Origin: Bacteroidota bacterium
GTDB taxonomy: Bacteria; Bacteroidota; Bacteroidia; JAHEXY01
Assembly: GCA_023251875.1 (NCBI GenBank)
Contig: JAHEXY010000004.1
Span: forward strand, 1-64,000
Direction: 5' to 3'
Length of the DNA: 64,000 bases
The notes below the pieces were generated by a model, which saw only the letters and a program-made list of their open reading frames with translations, had not been told where the DNA came from and ran no database searches. The position numbers were made by a program, and so were the translations under genes. Positions 44,920-54,100 of the stretch are shown piece by piece. How positions within the stretch are numbered: the stretch's first letter is position 1; the number at the start of each line of letters is the position of its first letter.

Positions 44920-46980
44920 ATGAAATTTAACTTATTGTTGATTGCTGCTGTTTTATTCTTAAACAGTTTTGTTGTTAATGCGCAGAAGGACTATGCCAAA
45001 GACGCTGATAGAGCCTTTACTTCTGAAGAATATTATACTTCAATTGATTTATACAAAAAAGCGTATTCAAAAGAAAAATCAAAAGATAAAAAAGCTGAAA
45101 TCGTTTATAGAATAGCTGAATGTTATCGTTTAATCAATAATACTAAGCAAGCTGAGACTTGGTATAAAAAAGCTGATAAGATCAATTATCCGGACCCTAT
45201 GGTTATTTTCTATTTAGCTGAAACTGAAAAAATGCAAGGTAAATATGAAGATGCGCTTGTGCAATACAATCGCTATTTAGAAAAAAAAGCGGGAGACAAA
45301 AAAGCGGTTAATGGTGCTAAATCATGTGAGGAAGCTAAAAAATGGCTTGATAATCCTACACGTTATAAAGTTGAAAACGTTGCTTTATTAAATACAAAGC
45401 AAGATGATTTTTGTCCTACCTATGCTAAAAAAGATTACAAATCTGTTATTTTCACCTCGTCACGTGAAGGTACTACAGGTACAGAAGTGGATGGCCGCAC
45501 AGGAGAAAACTTTAGAGATTTATTTATTACCCAAATAGACAAAAAAGGAAAATGGAGCACTCCTACCCCACTTGGAGAAACCATTAATTCAAAAGATAGC
45601 GAAGGAGCTGCTTGTTTGAACAAAAAAATGAATACCATTTATTTTACGCGTTGTTTGGAGGAAAAAAACAAAGCAATGGGTTGCCAAATTTATACTGCAA
45701 AAAGTAAAGGACAAGATTGGGCTGAATCAGCTGTATTTCCCGTTGTACCAGATTCAATAACTGTTGGGCATCCATCTATTTCTGATGACGAAAATGATTT
45801 TTATTTTACTTCAGATATGCCTGGTGGCTATGGAGGCAAAGATATTTGGGTAGTACATTATGATAAAAAAGCGAAAACTTGGAGTGCGCCTCAAAATGCA
45901 GGTTCTGTAATCAATACAGAAGGAGACGAAATGTTCCCTTACATTCATTCAGATGGTTCATTGTATTTTTCTTCAAACGGACAAGTAGGTATGGGCGGTA
46001 TGGATATTTTTAAAGCTGAAAAAACAGGTGACAAATGGGATAAAATAACCAACATGCGTTATCCAATTAACTCAGCTGCTGATGATTTTGGAATTATTTT
46101 TGAAGACAAAGCAGAAAAAGGATATCTTACATCAAACCGTGATGGCGGTAAAGGAGGTGACGATTTGTATTCATTTGCTCTTCCTCCATTGGCATTTACA
46201 GTACAAGGGGTAATCACAGATAAAAAAACGTTGAAGGCTATCCCGGGAGCTACAGTTAGTTTAGTAGGTACTGATGGTAGTTCTGTAGAGGTTACTACTG
46301 ATAAAACAGGTTCTTATAAATTTGATTTAAAGCCTAACACTTCTTATGTGATTATGGCCGGACATCCTGATTACTTAAAAAACCAAGCAAAAGAAACAAC
46401 TGTTGGTATTGAAGAAGATCGTAATTTCACACATGATCTTGCTCTTGATCCTAAATCTAAAGCTATTGAACTTCCCAATATTTTTTATGACTTAGCTAAA
46501 TGGTCATTACGTCCTGAATCTGAAGAAGCATTAAACAAATTAGTTGAAACCTTGAACTTAAACCCAACCATTGTAATTGAGTTAAGTTCCAATACCGACT
46601 TTAGAGGTAGTGATGCCTATAACCAAGACCTTTCTCAAAAACGTGCACAATCAGTAGTTGATTATTTAATTGCTCATGAAATTGATCCTGAAAGATTGGT
46701 TGCAAAAGGATATGGTGAAACAAATCCTAAAGTAATTGACAGTAAAAAAGACGAAGAAGCGTCCCATTTTAAAATGGGAACCAAATTAGATGAAAAATTC
46801 ATTACTGGTATACCAAAAGATGAGGACAAAGAAATAGCTCACCAAATGAATCGTAGAACAGAGATGAAGGTATTGAGAGATAATTTTGTTCCTAAGCCAA
46901 AAACAGAAGGGAACGGAACAACAACACCTTCACCGGAAGGCAACAATACACAACCTGAACAAGATAAATCGAAAAATTAA
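44920..46980 (+). CDS. PorE-like OmpA-family protein with TPR and beta-propeller domains
   Basis: A 686-residue envelope protein. The signal peptide ends at VNAQ (about 1-21). TPR helices follow to about 150, then PD40/WD40-like strands (165-425) with repeated FTSSREG, FYFTSDMPGGYGGKDIW and LYFSSNGQVGMGGMDIF. Residues 425-510 are a carboxypeptidase-regulatory-like beta-sandwich (GVITDKKTLKAIPGATVSL). From 516 comes the OmpA peptidoglycan-binding domain, with DLSQKRAQSVVDYL and KGYGETNP. The same four-domain order is found in PorE of Porphyromonas gingivalis, a periplasmic T9SS component that ties the machine to peptidoglycan. Bacteroidota have several such paralogs, so a direct role in T9SS is likely but not certain. 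Confidence 0.88.
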   Translation: MKFNLLLIAAVLFLNSFVVNAQKDYAKDADRAFTSEEYYTSIDLYKKAYSKEKSKDKKAEIVYRIAECYRLINNTKQAETWYKKADKINYPDPMVIFYLAETEKMQGKYEDALVQYNRYLEKKAGDKKAVNGAKSCEEAKKWLDNPTRYKVENVALLNTKQDDFCPTYAKKDYKSVIFTSSREGTTGTEVDGRTGENFRDLFITQIDKKGKWSTPTPLGETINSKDSEGAACLNKKMNTIYFTRCLEEKNKAMGCQIYTAKSKGQDWAESAVFPVVPDSITVGHPSISDDENDFYFTSDMPGGYGGKDIWVVHYDKKAKTWSAPQNAGSVINTEGDEMFPYIHSDGSLYFSSNGQVGMGGMDIFKAEKTGDKWDKITNMRYPINSAADDFGIIFEDKAEKGYLTSNRDGGKGGDDLYSFALPPLAFTVQGVITDKKTLKAIPGATVSLVGTDGSSVEVTTDKTGSYKFDLKPNTSYVIMAGHPDYLKNQAKETTVGIEEDRNFTHDLALDPKSKAIELPNIFYDLAKWSLRPESEEALNKLVETLNLNPTIVIELSSNTDFRGSDAYNQDLSQKRAQSVVDYLIAHEIDPERLVAKGYGETNPKVIDSKKDEEASHFKMGTKLDEKFITGIPKDEDKEIAHQMNRRTEMKVLRDNFVPKPKTEGNGTTTPSPEGNNTQPEQDKSKN

Positions 46981-47001
46981 GTTTTATTTTTAGATAAAAT
47001 T

Positions 47002-47042
47002 AAAAGCGTCTTGATCTAAAAGGTTAAGGCGCTTTTATCTTT
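47002..47042 (+). terminator. Rho-independent terminator of the PorE-like gene
   Basis: The 11-bp stem AAAAGCGTCTT pairs with AAGGCGCTTTT (one T-G pair), with a T-rich tail, 21 bp after the stop codon. Confidence 0.75.
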
Positions 47043-47059
47043 TAACAAAAAAATGATTC

Positions 47060-47084
47060 CTGCTAATATCCTTAAGATTAGCAG
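47060..47084 (-). terminator. Likely terminator of the glycosyltransferase-ppk2 operon
   Basis: On the minus strand, CTGCTAAT pairs with ATTAGCAG across a nine-base loop, and TTTTTTT follows six bases later. It lies 16 bp past the ppk2 stop codon. Confidence 0.5.
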
Positions 47085-47099
47085 TACCTTAAGAAAAAA

Positions 47100-47849
47100 T
47101 TACGTTGTTTTAAGCCCCGGAAATTTCATTTTAAAACCTTCTAGAGTCTCAACAATTTTTTTGGCAATAACATATTCTTTATACCAATTTTGATCAGCGG
47201 GAACAATATGCCAAGGAGCGTATTTAGAACAATTTTCAAATGCATCTTCATAGGCATCCCTATAATCATGCCAATACTCGCGTTCCTTAATATCTTCATC
47301 ATTGTGTTTCCACATTTTGGTTTTATCGCTCAAGCGTTCTTGTAAACGTTTTAATTGCTCTTCTTTAGAGATATGTAGGTAAAACTTTAAAACTGTAGTA
47401 CCAGAATCTTTTAAAAGATTTTCAAAATTATTAATATGCTCAAATCTTTCCTTCACCTTATCTTTATCAATCCATTTATGAACTCGCTGTATGAGTACAT
47501 CTTCATAATGCGAACGATTAAAAATATGAATCATGCCTTTTTCAGGAACATTTTGATGAATGCGCCAAAGAAAATCATGTTTCATCTCCAATTCAGTAGG
47601 TTTTTTAAATGCAATAACCCTGCATCCCATGGGATTGATGGTATCAAATACATGTTTAATGGCCCCATCTTTTCCTGAAGCATCCATACCTTGCAAAATA
47701 ACAAGCAGAGCATGTTTACCTTCTGCAAATAATAAATTTTGAAGCTCTTCTAATTTTATTTTTAATTTCAAAAGATCATGATTGGTTTTCTCCTTATTAA
47801 ATTTTTTAGGAGCACGAGTATCTATGGCATTTAATTTATTTTTTTTCAT
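47100..47849 (-). CDS. ppk2: Polyphosphate kinase 2 family protein
   Basis: A 249-residue P-loop kinase that transfers phosphate between polyphosphate and nucleotides (ADP, GDP or AMP, depending on subclass). The Walker A loop GMDASGKDG is at residues 54-62, DTINPMGCRV follows and the lid motif NRSHYEDVL is at 111-119. Length and motifs fit single-domain PPK2. Subclass, and so the preferred nucleotide, cannot be settled by eye. It is the third gene of an operon with two glycosyltransferases, six bases after the second. It might recycle UDP/GDP-type nucleotides or energise sugar activation, but that link is inferred from position only. Confidence 0.92.
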   Translation of the reverse strand: MKKNKLNAIDTRAPKKFNKEKTNHDLLKLKIKLEELQNLLFAEGKHALLVILQGMDASGKDGAIKHVFDTINPMGCRVIAFKKPTELEMKHDFLWRIHQNVPEKGMIHIFNRSHYEDVLIQRVHKWIDKDKVKERFEHINNFENLLKDSGTTVLKFYLHISKEEQLKRLQERLSDKTKMWKHNDEDIKEREYWHDYRDAYEDAFENCSKYAPWHIVPADQNWYKEYVIAKKIVETLEGFKMKFPGLKTT

Positions 47850-47855
47850 TGTGTG

Positions 47856-49055
47856 TTATTTAAATTGATTACGCTGAGTTGGTGTCCAAATACCGGAGTT
47901 TACTCCCTTAAGAAAACGAAAAAAACCTATTAAAAGGGCTACATTCATACTTAAAAAATGTGATACCAAACGAGGGATAAGTGGATGCAAATTAATTTTG
48001 TTTAATATAAAATCAATTATTGGCATTAAGAAAATAATTATTTGTACAACCAAAGTAGTTGTATAAAACAGATGCATTTGAACAGGTAAATTTTGAAAGT
48101 AAAAAACCAAAAGAAGATTACTTATCAATGCAAAAATGATAAAAAATGGCCCCTTCCAACGTAAAGCTTTGTGAGAAAAAAAACTAAACGAAACAGCATT
48201 CAATTTAAAAAGTAAGGGATAAAAATTTGATAGATTTTGGAAATTTCCGGTAGCAATTCTTATTTTTCTCCTGAATTCTTCTTTTAAGATACTCGATACA
48301 TCTTCATACACTACTGCTAAAGGTTCATTAATAGCTTTACCTCCTTTTTCAAAAATTTTCATATTGATGTAAAAATCATCCACCAATAAGTTAGATGGAA
48401 TTTCTGAATAATATTCTTTCCTTATGGCATAACAGCCTCCAAAGGGGCCCATCATATTACCCCAAATTTTTCCTTCCGCATTTTTAATATTCACTTCTCC
48501 TTTAATATATGTTTTCTCTTGCCGAGATATGCCTTCTTTTTTTAAACCCTTATGTTGCATATTACTATCAACAAGAGCAATTTCAGCATTCTTAAAATGC
48601 TTCAGCATTTCAAACATAGCTTCCTGATTTAGCATTACATTGGCATCAGTTAAAAGCAATATGTCGTTTTTAGCAAGAGAAACTAAATGATTCACTACAG
48701 AAGGCTTCCCACTTCTTTGAGTAAATACTATTAATCGTAGATGGGGAAACTTCTTCTCACATTTTAAAATAATTTCATTTGTTGCATCAGTACTTGCATC
48801 TGAACCTATCAATACTTCAACATTTTCTATTGGATAATTGCTTGAAAAGACGCTTTCAATTTTTTCTTGAATAACAGCCTCTTCATTATACGCTGGGATA
48901 AGAACACTTACCGTAGGGAGGTACTCTCCTCTTGTAAATACAATTGGGTTATTTTTTTTACTGGCAGAAAGTATTTTTACTAAAAGAGGATAAATAAAAT
49001 AGGTATACACTAAAGCTACAGAACAAAACCATATTATAATTTGAGTAAGAATCAT
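47856..49055 (-). CDS. Membrane glycosyltransferase, family 2
   Basis: A 399-residue processive-type GT2 enzyme. One membrane segment lies at the N-terminus (about 5-25) and three near the C-terminus (about 290-370). The GT-A domain has PTVSVLIPAYNEE, IGSDASTDAT, LLTDANVML (in place of a DXD) and the acceptor/catalytic region VYEDVSSILKEEFRRKIR. Such enzymes extend a polysaccharide or glycosylate lipid at the inner membrane face. Its start codon shares one base with the stop of the GT4 gene, showing close coupling. The donor sugar is unknown. Confidence 0.88.
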   Translation of the reverse strand: MILTQIIIWFCSVALVYTYFIYPLLVKILSASKKNNPIVFTRGEYLPTVSVLIPAYNEEAVIQEKIESVFSSNYPIENVEVLIGSDASTDATNEIILKCEKKFPHLRLIVFTQRSGKPSVVNHLVSLAKNDILLLTDANVMLNQEAMFEMLKHFKNAEIALVDSNMQHKGLKKEGISRQEKTYIKGEVNIKNAEGKIWGNMMGPFGGCYAIRKEYYSEIPSNLLVDDFYINMKIFEKGGKAINEPLAVVYEDVSSILKEEFRRKIRIATGNFQNLSNFYPLLFKLNAVSFSFFSHKALRWKGPFFIIFALISNLLLVFYFQNLPVQMHLFYTTTLVVQIIIFLMPIIDFILNKINLHPLIPRLVSHFLSMNVALLIGFFRFLKGVNSGIWTPTQRNQFK

Positions 49056-50260
49056 TATTTAAGGCTAAAAGTATTTTGATAAAACCCGATCAAATCATTT
49101 GCAGTAGCAGATGCACTAAAATAATGATGAGAAAAATCACTTGCATTTTTTCCAATCATTTTTACCAATTCAGGGTTGTTAACACACTCCGTTATTTTAG
49201 CAATAAATTCTTTTTCTGTATTTGCAATCATAATATTTTTATCTCCGGTATAATCAATTCCCTCAGCACCAAGAGTAGTTGAGATAATCGCTTTTTTCAA
49301 TGCCATGCCTTCAACAATTTTTATTCTCATTCCGCTGCCCGCAAACAAAGGTACGAGCATAATGCTATATTTATTCATGAAATCATAAGCATTTGCGACC
49401 TCCCCATGAATAAGCACATTCTTAAAATTTGTTTTCTTTATTTCTTCAGGCATATTACGTCCGGCAATATGAAACTCTACATTCGGAAATTTTGTATGTA
49501 TATCATTCCATACCTGATGCAAAAACCATTTTAAGCCTTCTATGTTGGGCAGCCAGTCAAGTGCTCCAATAAAAAACAAGGATGGAATATTAGAAGAGGG
49601 GTTAATAGTATTTTTTATTTCATTTTGATCAAACGAAGCAGGACAAATATGAATGGGTAATTTACAGCCCAGTTTTTTATAATCTTCAGCATCTTCTTTA
49701 GTGATTGAAATTACACAATCGTATTTATTAAACTGAGCAATTTCAAATGCTTTTAATTGTTTGGTTAAAATAGTTAAATATACTTTCTTGAATCTCTTAG
49801 CATGTTTTGCATTGCCTTTCCATATTTTATACTCAACATTATGTGCACGCAAGGCAATTTTAGCTGATGAATATTGACGAATTATTTTTATATAGGATGC
49901 TAAAGAAAGCCCTTCTAATTGTATAATATCATATTTATTTTTCTGAAGTAACTCAATTAATTTATTTTCATAAGGAATGGAAATAAATCTAGCCATGTTA
50001 TAAGACTTATTCTTTAGCAAACACAAAAAAGCATCCAGTGGATTTAAAGAAGTATCTATATTTACACAATAAATTTCTGCAATTGATTTTATTTTCTGAG
50101 GTAATTCATCACAATTATAATAATGCTTATTGGTATTCATAGCCAACAGTGTAACTTTATGCCCCTTAGCAGCAAATTCTTTGGTAAGATTGAGTACCGC
50201 TATAGCACCTCCGTCTTTAGGAGGATAAGGTAATTTATTACAAAGTTGTAGTATATTCAT
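49055..50260 (-). CDS. Glycosyltransferase, family 4
   Basis: A 401-residue GT-B enzyme without membrane segments. The N-terminal LQLCNKLPYPPKDGGAIAV loop and the C-terminal nucleotide-sugar site (GSGMRIKIVEGMALKKAIIS) with its conserved Glu are typical of GT4 retaining transferases. IFFIGALDWLPNIEGLKWFL-type sequence (SLFFIGALDWLPNIEG) marks the second domain. It starts an operon with a GT2 enzyme and PPK2. A perfect promoter lies just upstream, inside the longest possible frame of the divergent cytochrome gene. Acceptor and donor are unknown. Confidence 0.9.
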   Translation of the reverse strand: MNILQLCNKLPYPPKDGGAIAVLNLTKEFAAKGHKVTLLAMNTNKHYYNCDELPQKIKSIAEIYCVNIDTSLNPLDAFLCLLKNKSYNMARFISIPYENKLIELLQKNKYDIIQLEGLSLASYIKIIRQYSSAKIALRAHNVEYKIWKGNAKHAKRFKKVYLTILTKQLKAFEIAQFNKYDCVISITKEDAEDYKKLGCKLPIHICPASFDQNEIKNTINPSSNIPSLFFIGALDWLPNIEGLKWFLHQVWNDIHTKFPNVEFHIAGRNMPEEIKKTNFKNVLIHGEVANAYDFMNKYSIMLVPLFAGSGMRIKIVEGMALKKAIISTTLGAEGIDYTGDKNIMIANTEKEFIAKITECVNNPELVKMIGKNASDFSHHYFSASATANDLIGFYQNTFSLK

Positions 50261-50286
50261 TAAATGAAATTCCTTCTATGGTTTTT

Positions 50287-50317
50287 CAAATTTACTTCTT
50301 ATACTGTGATGAACAAA
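50287..50317 (-). promoter_or_regulatory. Housekeeping promoter of the GT4-GT2-ppk2 operon
   Basis: On the minus strand, TTTG (50314-50317), a 19-bp spacer and TAAATTTG (50287-50294). The GT4 ATG is 26 bases downstream. Its position argues that the divergent cytochrome gene starts at 50309 or later. Confidence 0.65.
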
Positions 50318-52330
50318 ATATTAAAGTTAATGAGGTTTAAATGTAGTGATGTATTCCTTTTTATACTTCATGTAACCATTTTTCAGTTACTTGTTGGCTG
50401 TAATGATTCTAGTCCTAAAACAACTCCCCTACCCTATCTTAATTTAAATGATACAGTAAAATATGTAGGCATGAACACATGCAAACAATGCCATTACAAT
50501 ATTTATGAAACTTTTATTCATACAGGAATGGGGCAATCATTTGATACTGCCAGCCATCAAAAAAGTAAATCAATTATTGAATCCAATACTCAAATTTATG
50601 ATACGTATTCTAATTTTTATTATAAACCTTTTTGGGAGAAGGATCATTTGTATATCAAAGAATATCGACTAAACAATGAGGATACAAGCCATACAAGAAC
50701 TGAACATGTAGATTACATAGTGGGATCTGGGCAACATACCAATTCTCATATTTGTAGCCGCAATGGCTATCTCTACCAAATGCCCATGACTTTTTACACG
50801 CAAAAAGCAGAATGGGATTTACCACCCGGTTTTGAAAAAGGTTTTAATTCACGCTTTGAAAGAAAAATTGGATTAGAATGTATGGCTTGCCATAATGCTT
50901 ATCCAGGTTTTGTTGAAGGGTCAGAAAATAAATTTTATACCATTCCTGATGGAATTGATTGCGAACGCTGTCACGGCCCCGGAGGTTTGCACGTAAAACA
51001 AAAAATGGAGGGTAGTATGGTTGATACTTCTCAATACATGGATTATTCAATTGTAAATCCAGGTAAACTTCCTATCGACTTGCAATTTGATGTTTGCCAG
51101 CGCTGCCACTTACAGGGGAATGCTATTTTAAAAGAAGGCAAATCATTTTATGATTTTAAACCCGGAATGAAATTATCTGAAGTAGTGGACGTTTTTCTCC
51201 CCAAATACAAAGGGGCAGAAGATGAATTTATTATGGCATCACACGCAGATAGATTAAAAATGAGTCAATGCTTTCTTAAAAGTTTTAAACCATCCGATAA
51301 AGGAAGTTTGCGGCCGTATAAAGAATCTCTCACTTGTGTTACCTGTCATAATCCACATGTGAGTGTTAAGTTTACCGATAAAGAAGTATTTAATAATGCT
51401 TGTAAAAAATGCCACAGTGCTCCTACTCATAAAGAATGTGCTGCTGAAATTACGCTAAGAAATAAAGAGCTGGATAATTGTGTAAAATGCCACATGCCCA
51501 AATCAAATACTATTGATATACCCCATGTAATTTCTACCGATCATTTTATTCGAATTCCTGTTTCGATAACTGAAAAAGAAAAGGTACGTCAATTTATAAG
51601 CCTTTCTTGTATTAACGATCCTCAACCTGATAACAGAACAAAAGCAAAAGCTTATTTAAATCAATTTGAAAAATTTGATTCAAAACCTTATTTACTCGAT
51701 TCTGCTCAACGATTTATTAATACAAATTCCATTGATGCAATAAAAGAAAACATTGATGTACTTGTTCATTTGTATTTTTTAAAAGAAGACTATAATAGCA
51801 TTGCATCAATAGTAAAACAAGTAGAACAGGATTATTTATTCAAACAAAAATTAATTCATTCATCCTATAGTAATGATGATGCTTGGACATGTTATCGAAT
51901 TGGAGAAGCATTCAATAATTTAGTAAATTATGAAACTGCCTTACCTTATTTAAAACAGGCTATAAAGTTAGCTCCCTTTAATCTTGAATTTTTAAATAAG
52001 TATGCCAATACACTTATGAATTTAAAACAAACTGATGAAGCTATTCTTATTTATCAAAATATCTTAGAGGAAGATGAAAAATATTTTCAAGCCATGTCGA
52101 ATTTAGGTTTTGCATATGTCATACAGGGCAAAATTGATTTGGCTGAAAATCTCTATAATAAAGCCATAGAACTTAGTCCCGATTATGAACCTGTATTATT
52201 AAATAAAGTAGGATTGTTTATTTACAAAAAACAATATGATGATGCTAAGAAATTACTGGTACAGATTATCACGAAAAATCCTAACAATACAAAAGCAAAG
52301 GAAATTTTAGAACAACTAAAGAATATATAA
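50309..52330 (+). CDS. Seven-heme cytochrome c lipoprotein with C-terminal TPR domain
   Basis: A 673-residue protein from the chosen start (the frame is open from 50264, but that would overlap the divergent promoter). A lipoprotein signal ends at LLVGC. Seven heme-binding CxxCH sites follow: CKQCH, CMACH, CERCH, CQRCH, CVTCH, CKKCH and CVKCH. The first lies in YVGMNTCKQCH, as in cytochrome c554/NrfA-related multiheme proteins. The last 200 residues hold TPR repeats (YETALPYLKQAIKLAPFN, AENLYNKAIELSPDYEP). It should be anchored in the envelope and carry electrons, or act as an oxidoreductase; the TPR part would bind a partner protein. No terminal reductase genes are adjacent. Such cytochrome-TPR fusions occur in several phyla but have no known function. 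smpB follows after 27 bp. Confidence 0.88.
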   Translation: MNKILKLMRFKCSDVFLFILHVTIFQLLVGCNDSSPKTTPLPYLNLNDTVKYVGMNTCKQCHYNIYETFIHTGMGQSFDTASHQKSKSIIESNTQIYDTYSNFYYKPFWEKDHLYIKEYRLNNEDTSHTRTEHVDYIVGSGQHTNSHICSRNGYLYQMPMTFYTQKAEWDLPPGFEKGFNSRFERKIGLECMACHNAYPGFVEGSENKFYTIPDGIDCERCHGPGGLHVKQKMEGSMVDTSQYMDYSIVNPGKLPIDLQFDVCQRCHLQGNAILKEGKSFYDFKPGMKLSEVVDVFLPKYKGAEDEFIMASHADRLKMSQCFLKSFKPSDKGSLRPYKESLTCVTCHNPHVSVKFTDKEVFNNACKKCHSAPTHKECAAEITLRNKELDNCVKCHMPKSNTIDIPHVISTDHFIRIPVSITEKEKVRQFISLSCINDPQPDNRTKAKAYLNQFEKFDSKPYLLDSAQRFINTNSIDAIKENIDVLVHLYFLKEDYNSIASIVKQVEQDYLFKQKLIHSSYSNDDAWTCYRIGEAFNNLVNYETALPYLKQAIKLAPFNLEFLNKYANTLMNLKQTDEAILIYQNILEEDEKYFQAMSNLGFAYVIQGKIDLAENLYNKAIELSPDYEPVLLNKVGLFIYKKQYDDAKKLLVQIITKNPNNTKAKEILEQLKNI

Positions 52331-52357
52331 AATCATAAGAATTGCTAATTTTACAAA

Positions 52358-52828
52358 ATGGCTACAGATGCAAAAAAAGATTACAACAATGTAAACATTA
52401 AGAATAGGCGGGCAAGTTTTGAATATGAATTTCTCGATAAATATACTGCCGGAATGCAATTATTGGGTACCGAAATTAAATCGATCCGTGAAGGAAAAGT
52501 AAATTTAGAAGATGCCTATTGCATGTTTATTAATGGAGAGCTTTGGGTTCGTAATTTAAATATTTCGGAATATAAATTGGGTACGCATTTTAATCACGAG
52601 CCCAAAAGAGACCGTAAATTATTGCTCAATAAAAAAGAGCTTACCAAACTACAAGAAAAAGTAAAAGTGAAAGGTCTCACCATTATCACTACGCAACTTT
52701 TTATTAATGAAAAAGGCAGAGCCAAATTAAATATTGCTTTAGCAAAAGGCAAAAAACTGCACGACAAGAGGGATAGCATTAAACAAAAAGACATGCAAAG
52801 AGAAGTTGATAGGGTTTTTAAAAGGTAA
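52358..52828 (+). CDS. smpB: SsrA-binding protein SmpB
   Basis: A 156-residue RNA-binding protein that brings tmRNA to stalled ribosomes for trans-translation. [39 protein letters not shown] and the C-terminal [20 protein letters not shown] are diagnostic; the tail enters the decoding centre. Length is typical. The tmRNA gene is not seen in this window. It is 27 bp after the cytochrome gene and one base from the stop of the convergent lgt gene. Confidence 0.97.
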   Translation: MATDAKKDYNNVNIKNRRASFEYEFLDKYTAGMQLLGTEIKSIREGKVNLEDAYCMFINGELWVRNLNISEYKLGTHFNHEPKRDRKLLLNKKELTKLQEKVKVKGLTIITTQLFINEKGRAKLNIALAKGKKLHDKRDSIKQKDMQREVDRVFKR

Positions 52829-52829
52829 T

Positions 52830-54002
52830 CTAACTTTGCGTTTGATACATTTGCAAAAACTTTTCTTTGTTCTTATTTAAATACAACATTCCAATTACTC
52901 CAATTGCTATTAGAGAAACCGCAATAATTTGCGCTTGAGAAAGTTCTATCCCTAAGAAATTGTATTTATCATTGATTCTGATGGTTTCTATTAAAAATCG
53001 TTCTATTCCGTTAACAATTAAATACACGCAAAATAAAATTCCGGGGGTTGTAATTCTTTTACGAATACTCCATAAAAACAAGAATAAAATAGTGCCCATT
53101 ACAGTTTCATAAAATGGAGTGGGCCATGCTTTTCCAGTAATACTTTCTAAACCCATATTGATAAAATCTTGTTTTAAATTAGCATGTATTACATTATTGG
53201 GATAATCAAATGACCACATCCAATCGGGCAAAAACGACATCCAGCCTGGCTTTGGAGCATCATTGGGTAAGCCCCAATCACCATCACCTGCCAATTGACA
53301 ACCAATACGAGCAATAGCATAGCCAAGCATCAAAGCAGGTGCAGCAGCATCACAAAGAGGAAGAATACCAATCTTATTTTTCTTAGCATAAACAAGAAGG
53401 CCAATAGTTGCGCAAATAAGTCCCCCATAAAAAGCTAATCCTGAAAAAGAGAGAATAACACCTAAAGGATCTTTCATAAGCGCATCTATATTTTCAATTA
53501 CATCAAATAATTTAGCACCTGCGATACCTAAAACCGCTGCAATAGTTACAATATTAGCCATGTGCTGGTGAGGTAAAATGGCTTCTTCAACCCATTCCGG
53601 TTTTGGTAATTTATTTTTCTGCTTTTCGCGATAATGAAAAAATACAGAAATAGCTGCTCCTAAGATACCTCCTAAAATATTGCCTTCTCCCGAAAGCAAT
53701 AATGCTTGAGGATTAGATGAACAGCTTTGGTAATTAAATATTCCAAACAATAATTTATATCCAACAAAAAATCCAATAGCACCGTTAATGATCATGCTTG
53801 TTACAGAAGCAGGTTCTCCTTTTAAAAATTTTTGGGTAGATGAATGCATTAATCCACCCGCTTCTTTGCGCTGCATTTCTTTGCTTACCAAATAGGCACA
53901 AACAATAAAAGTTACAGCCAAAAAGAAACCATAAGTTTGTATGGGCAATGGCAGGTAGATACCTAAAAGATCTTTGAGCATGTCGGTTATGGTAGGATAC
54001 AT
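52830..54002 (-). CDS. lgt: Prolipoprotein diacylglyceryl transferase
   Basis: A 390-residue inner-membrane enzyme with seven or so membrane segments that transfers diacylglycerol from phosphatidylglycerol to the lipobox Cys of prolipoproteins. IQTYGFFLAVTFIV near the start, GLIFYGG-type ISGLAFYGGLICATIG and the signature YAIARIGCQLAGDGDWGLP are recognisable, the last being the Bacteroidota form of the usual GRxGNFxNxE motif. It is longer than the Escherichia coli enzyme (291 residues), with additional loops. It may be the last gene after pabB and mtaB on this strand, although a 98-bp gap with AATTACTAATT-type repeats separates it from mtaB. Confidence 0.93.
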   Translation of the reverse strand: MYPTITDMLKDLLGIYLPLPIQTYGFFLAVTFIVCAYLVSKEMQRKEAGGLMHSSTQKFLKGEPASVTSMIINGAIGFFVGYKLLFGIFNYQSCSSNPQALLLSGEGNILGGILGAAISVFFHYREKQKNKLPKPEWVEEAILPHQHMANIVTIAAVLGIAGAKLFDVIENIDALMKDPLGVILSFSGLAFYGGLICATIGLLVYAKKNKIGILPLCDAAAPALMLGYAIARIGCQLAGDGDWGLPNDAPKPGWMSFLPDWMWSFDYPNNVIHANLKQDFINMGLESITGKAWPTPFYETVMGTILFLFLWSIRKRITTPGILFCVYLIVNGIERFLIETIRINDKYNFLGIELSQAQIIAVSLIAIGVIGMLYLNKNKEKFLQMYQTQS

Positions 54003-54100
54003 ATCTTTTTTTAATTACTAATTTCTAATGACTAATTACCAATTTTTCATCAATTTAATTACTTATCCATTCTGTAATTCACTCACTCAGCAACTCAATT

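Noticed and set aside
47436-47742. Plus-strand frames of 60-80 residues inside ppk2
   Set aside because: They lie fully within a well-conserved gene on the other strand and lack motifs.
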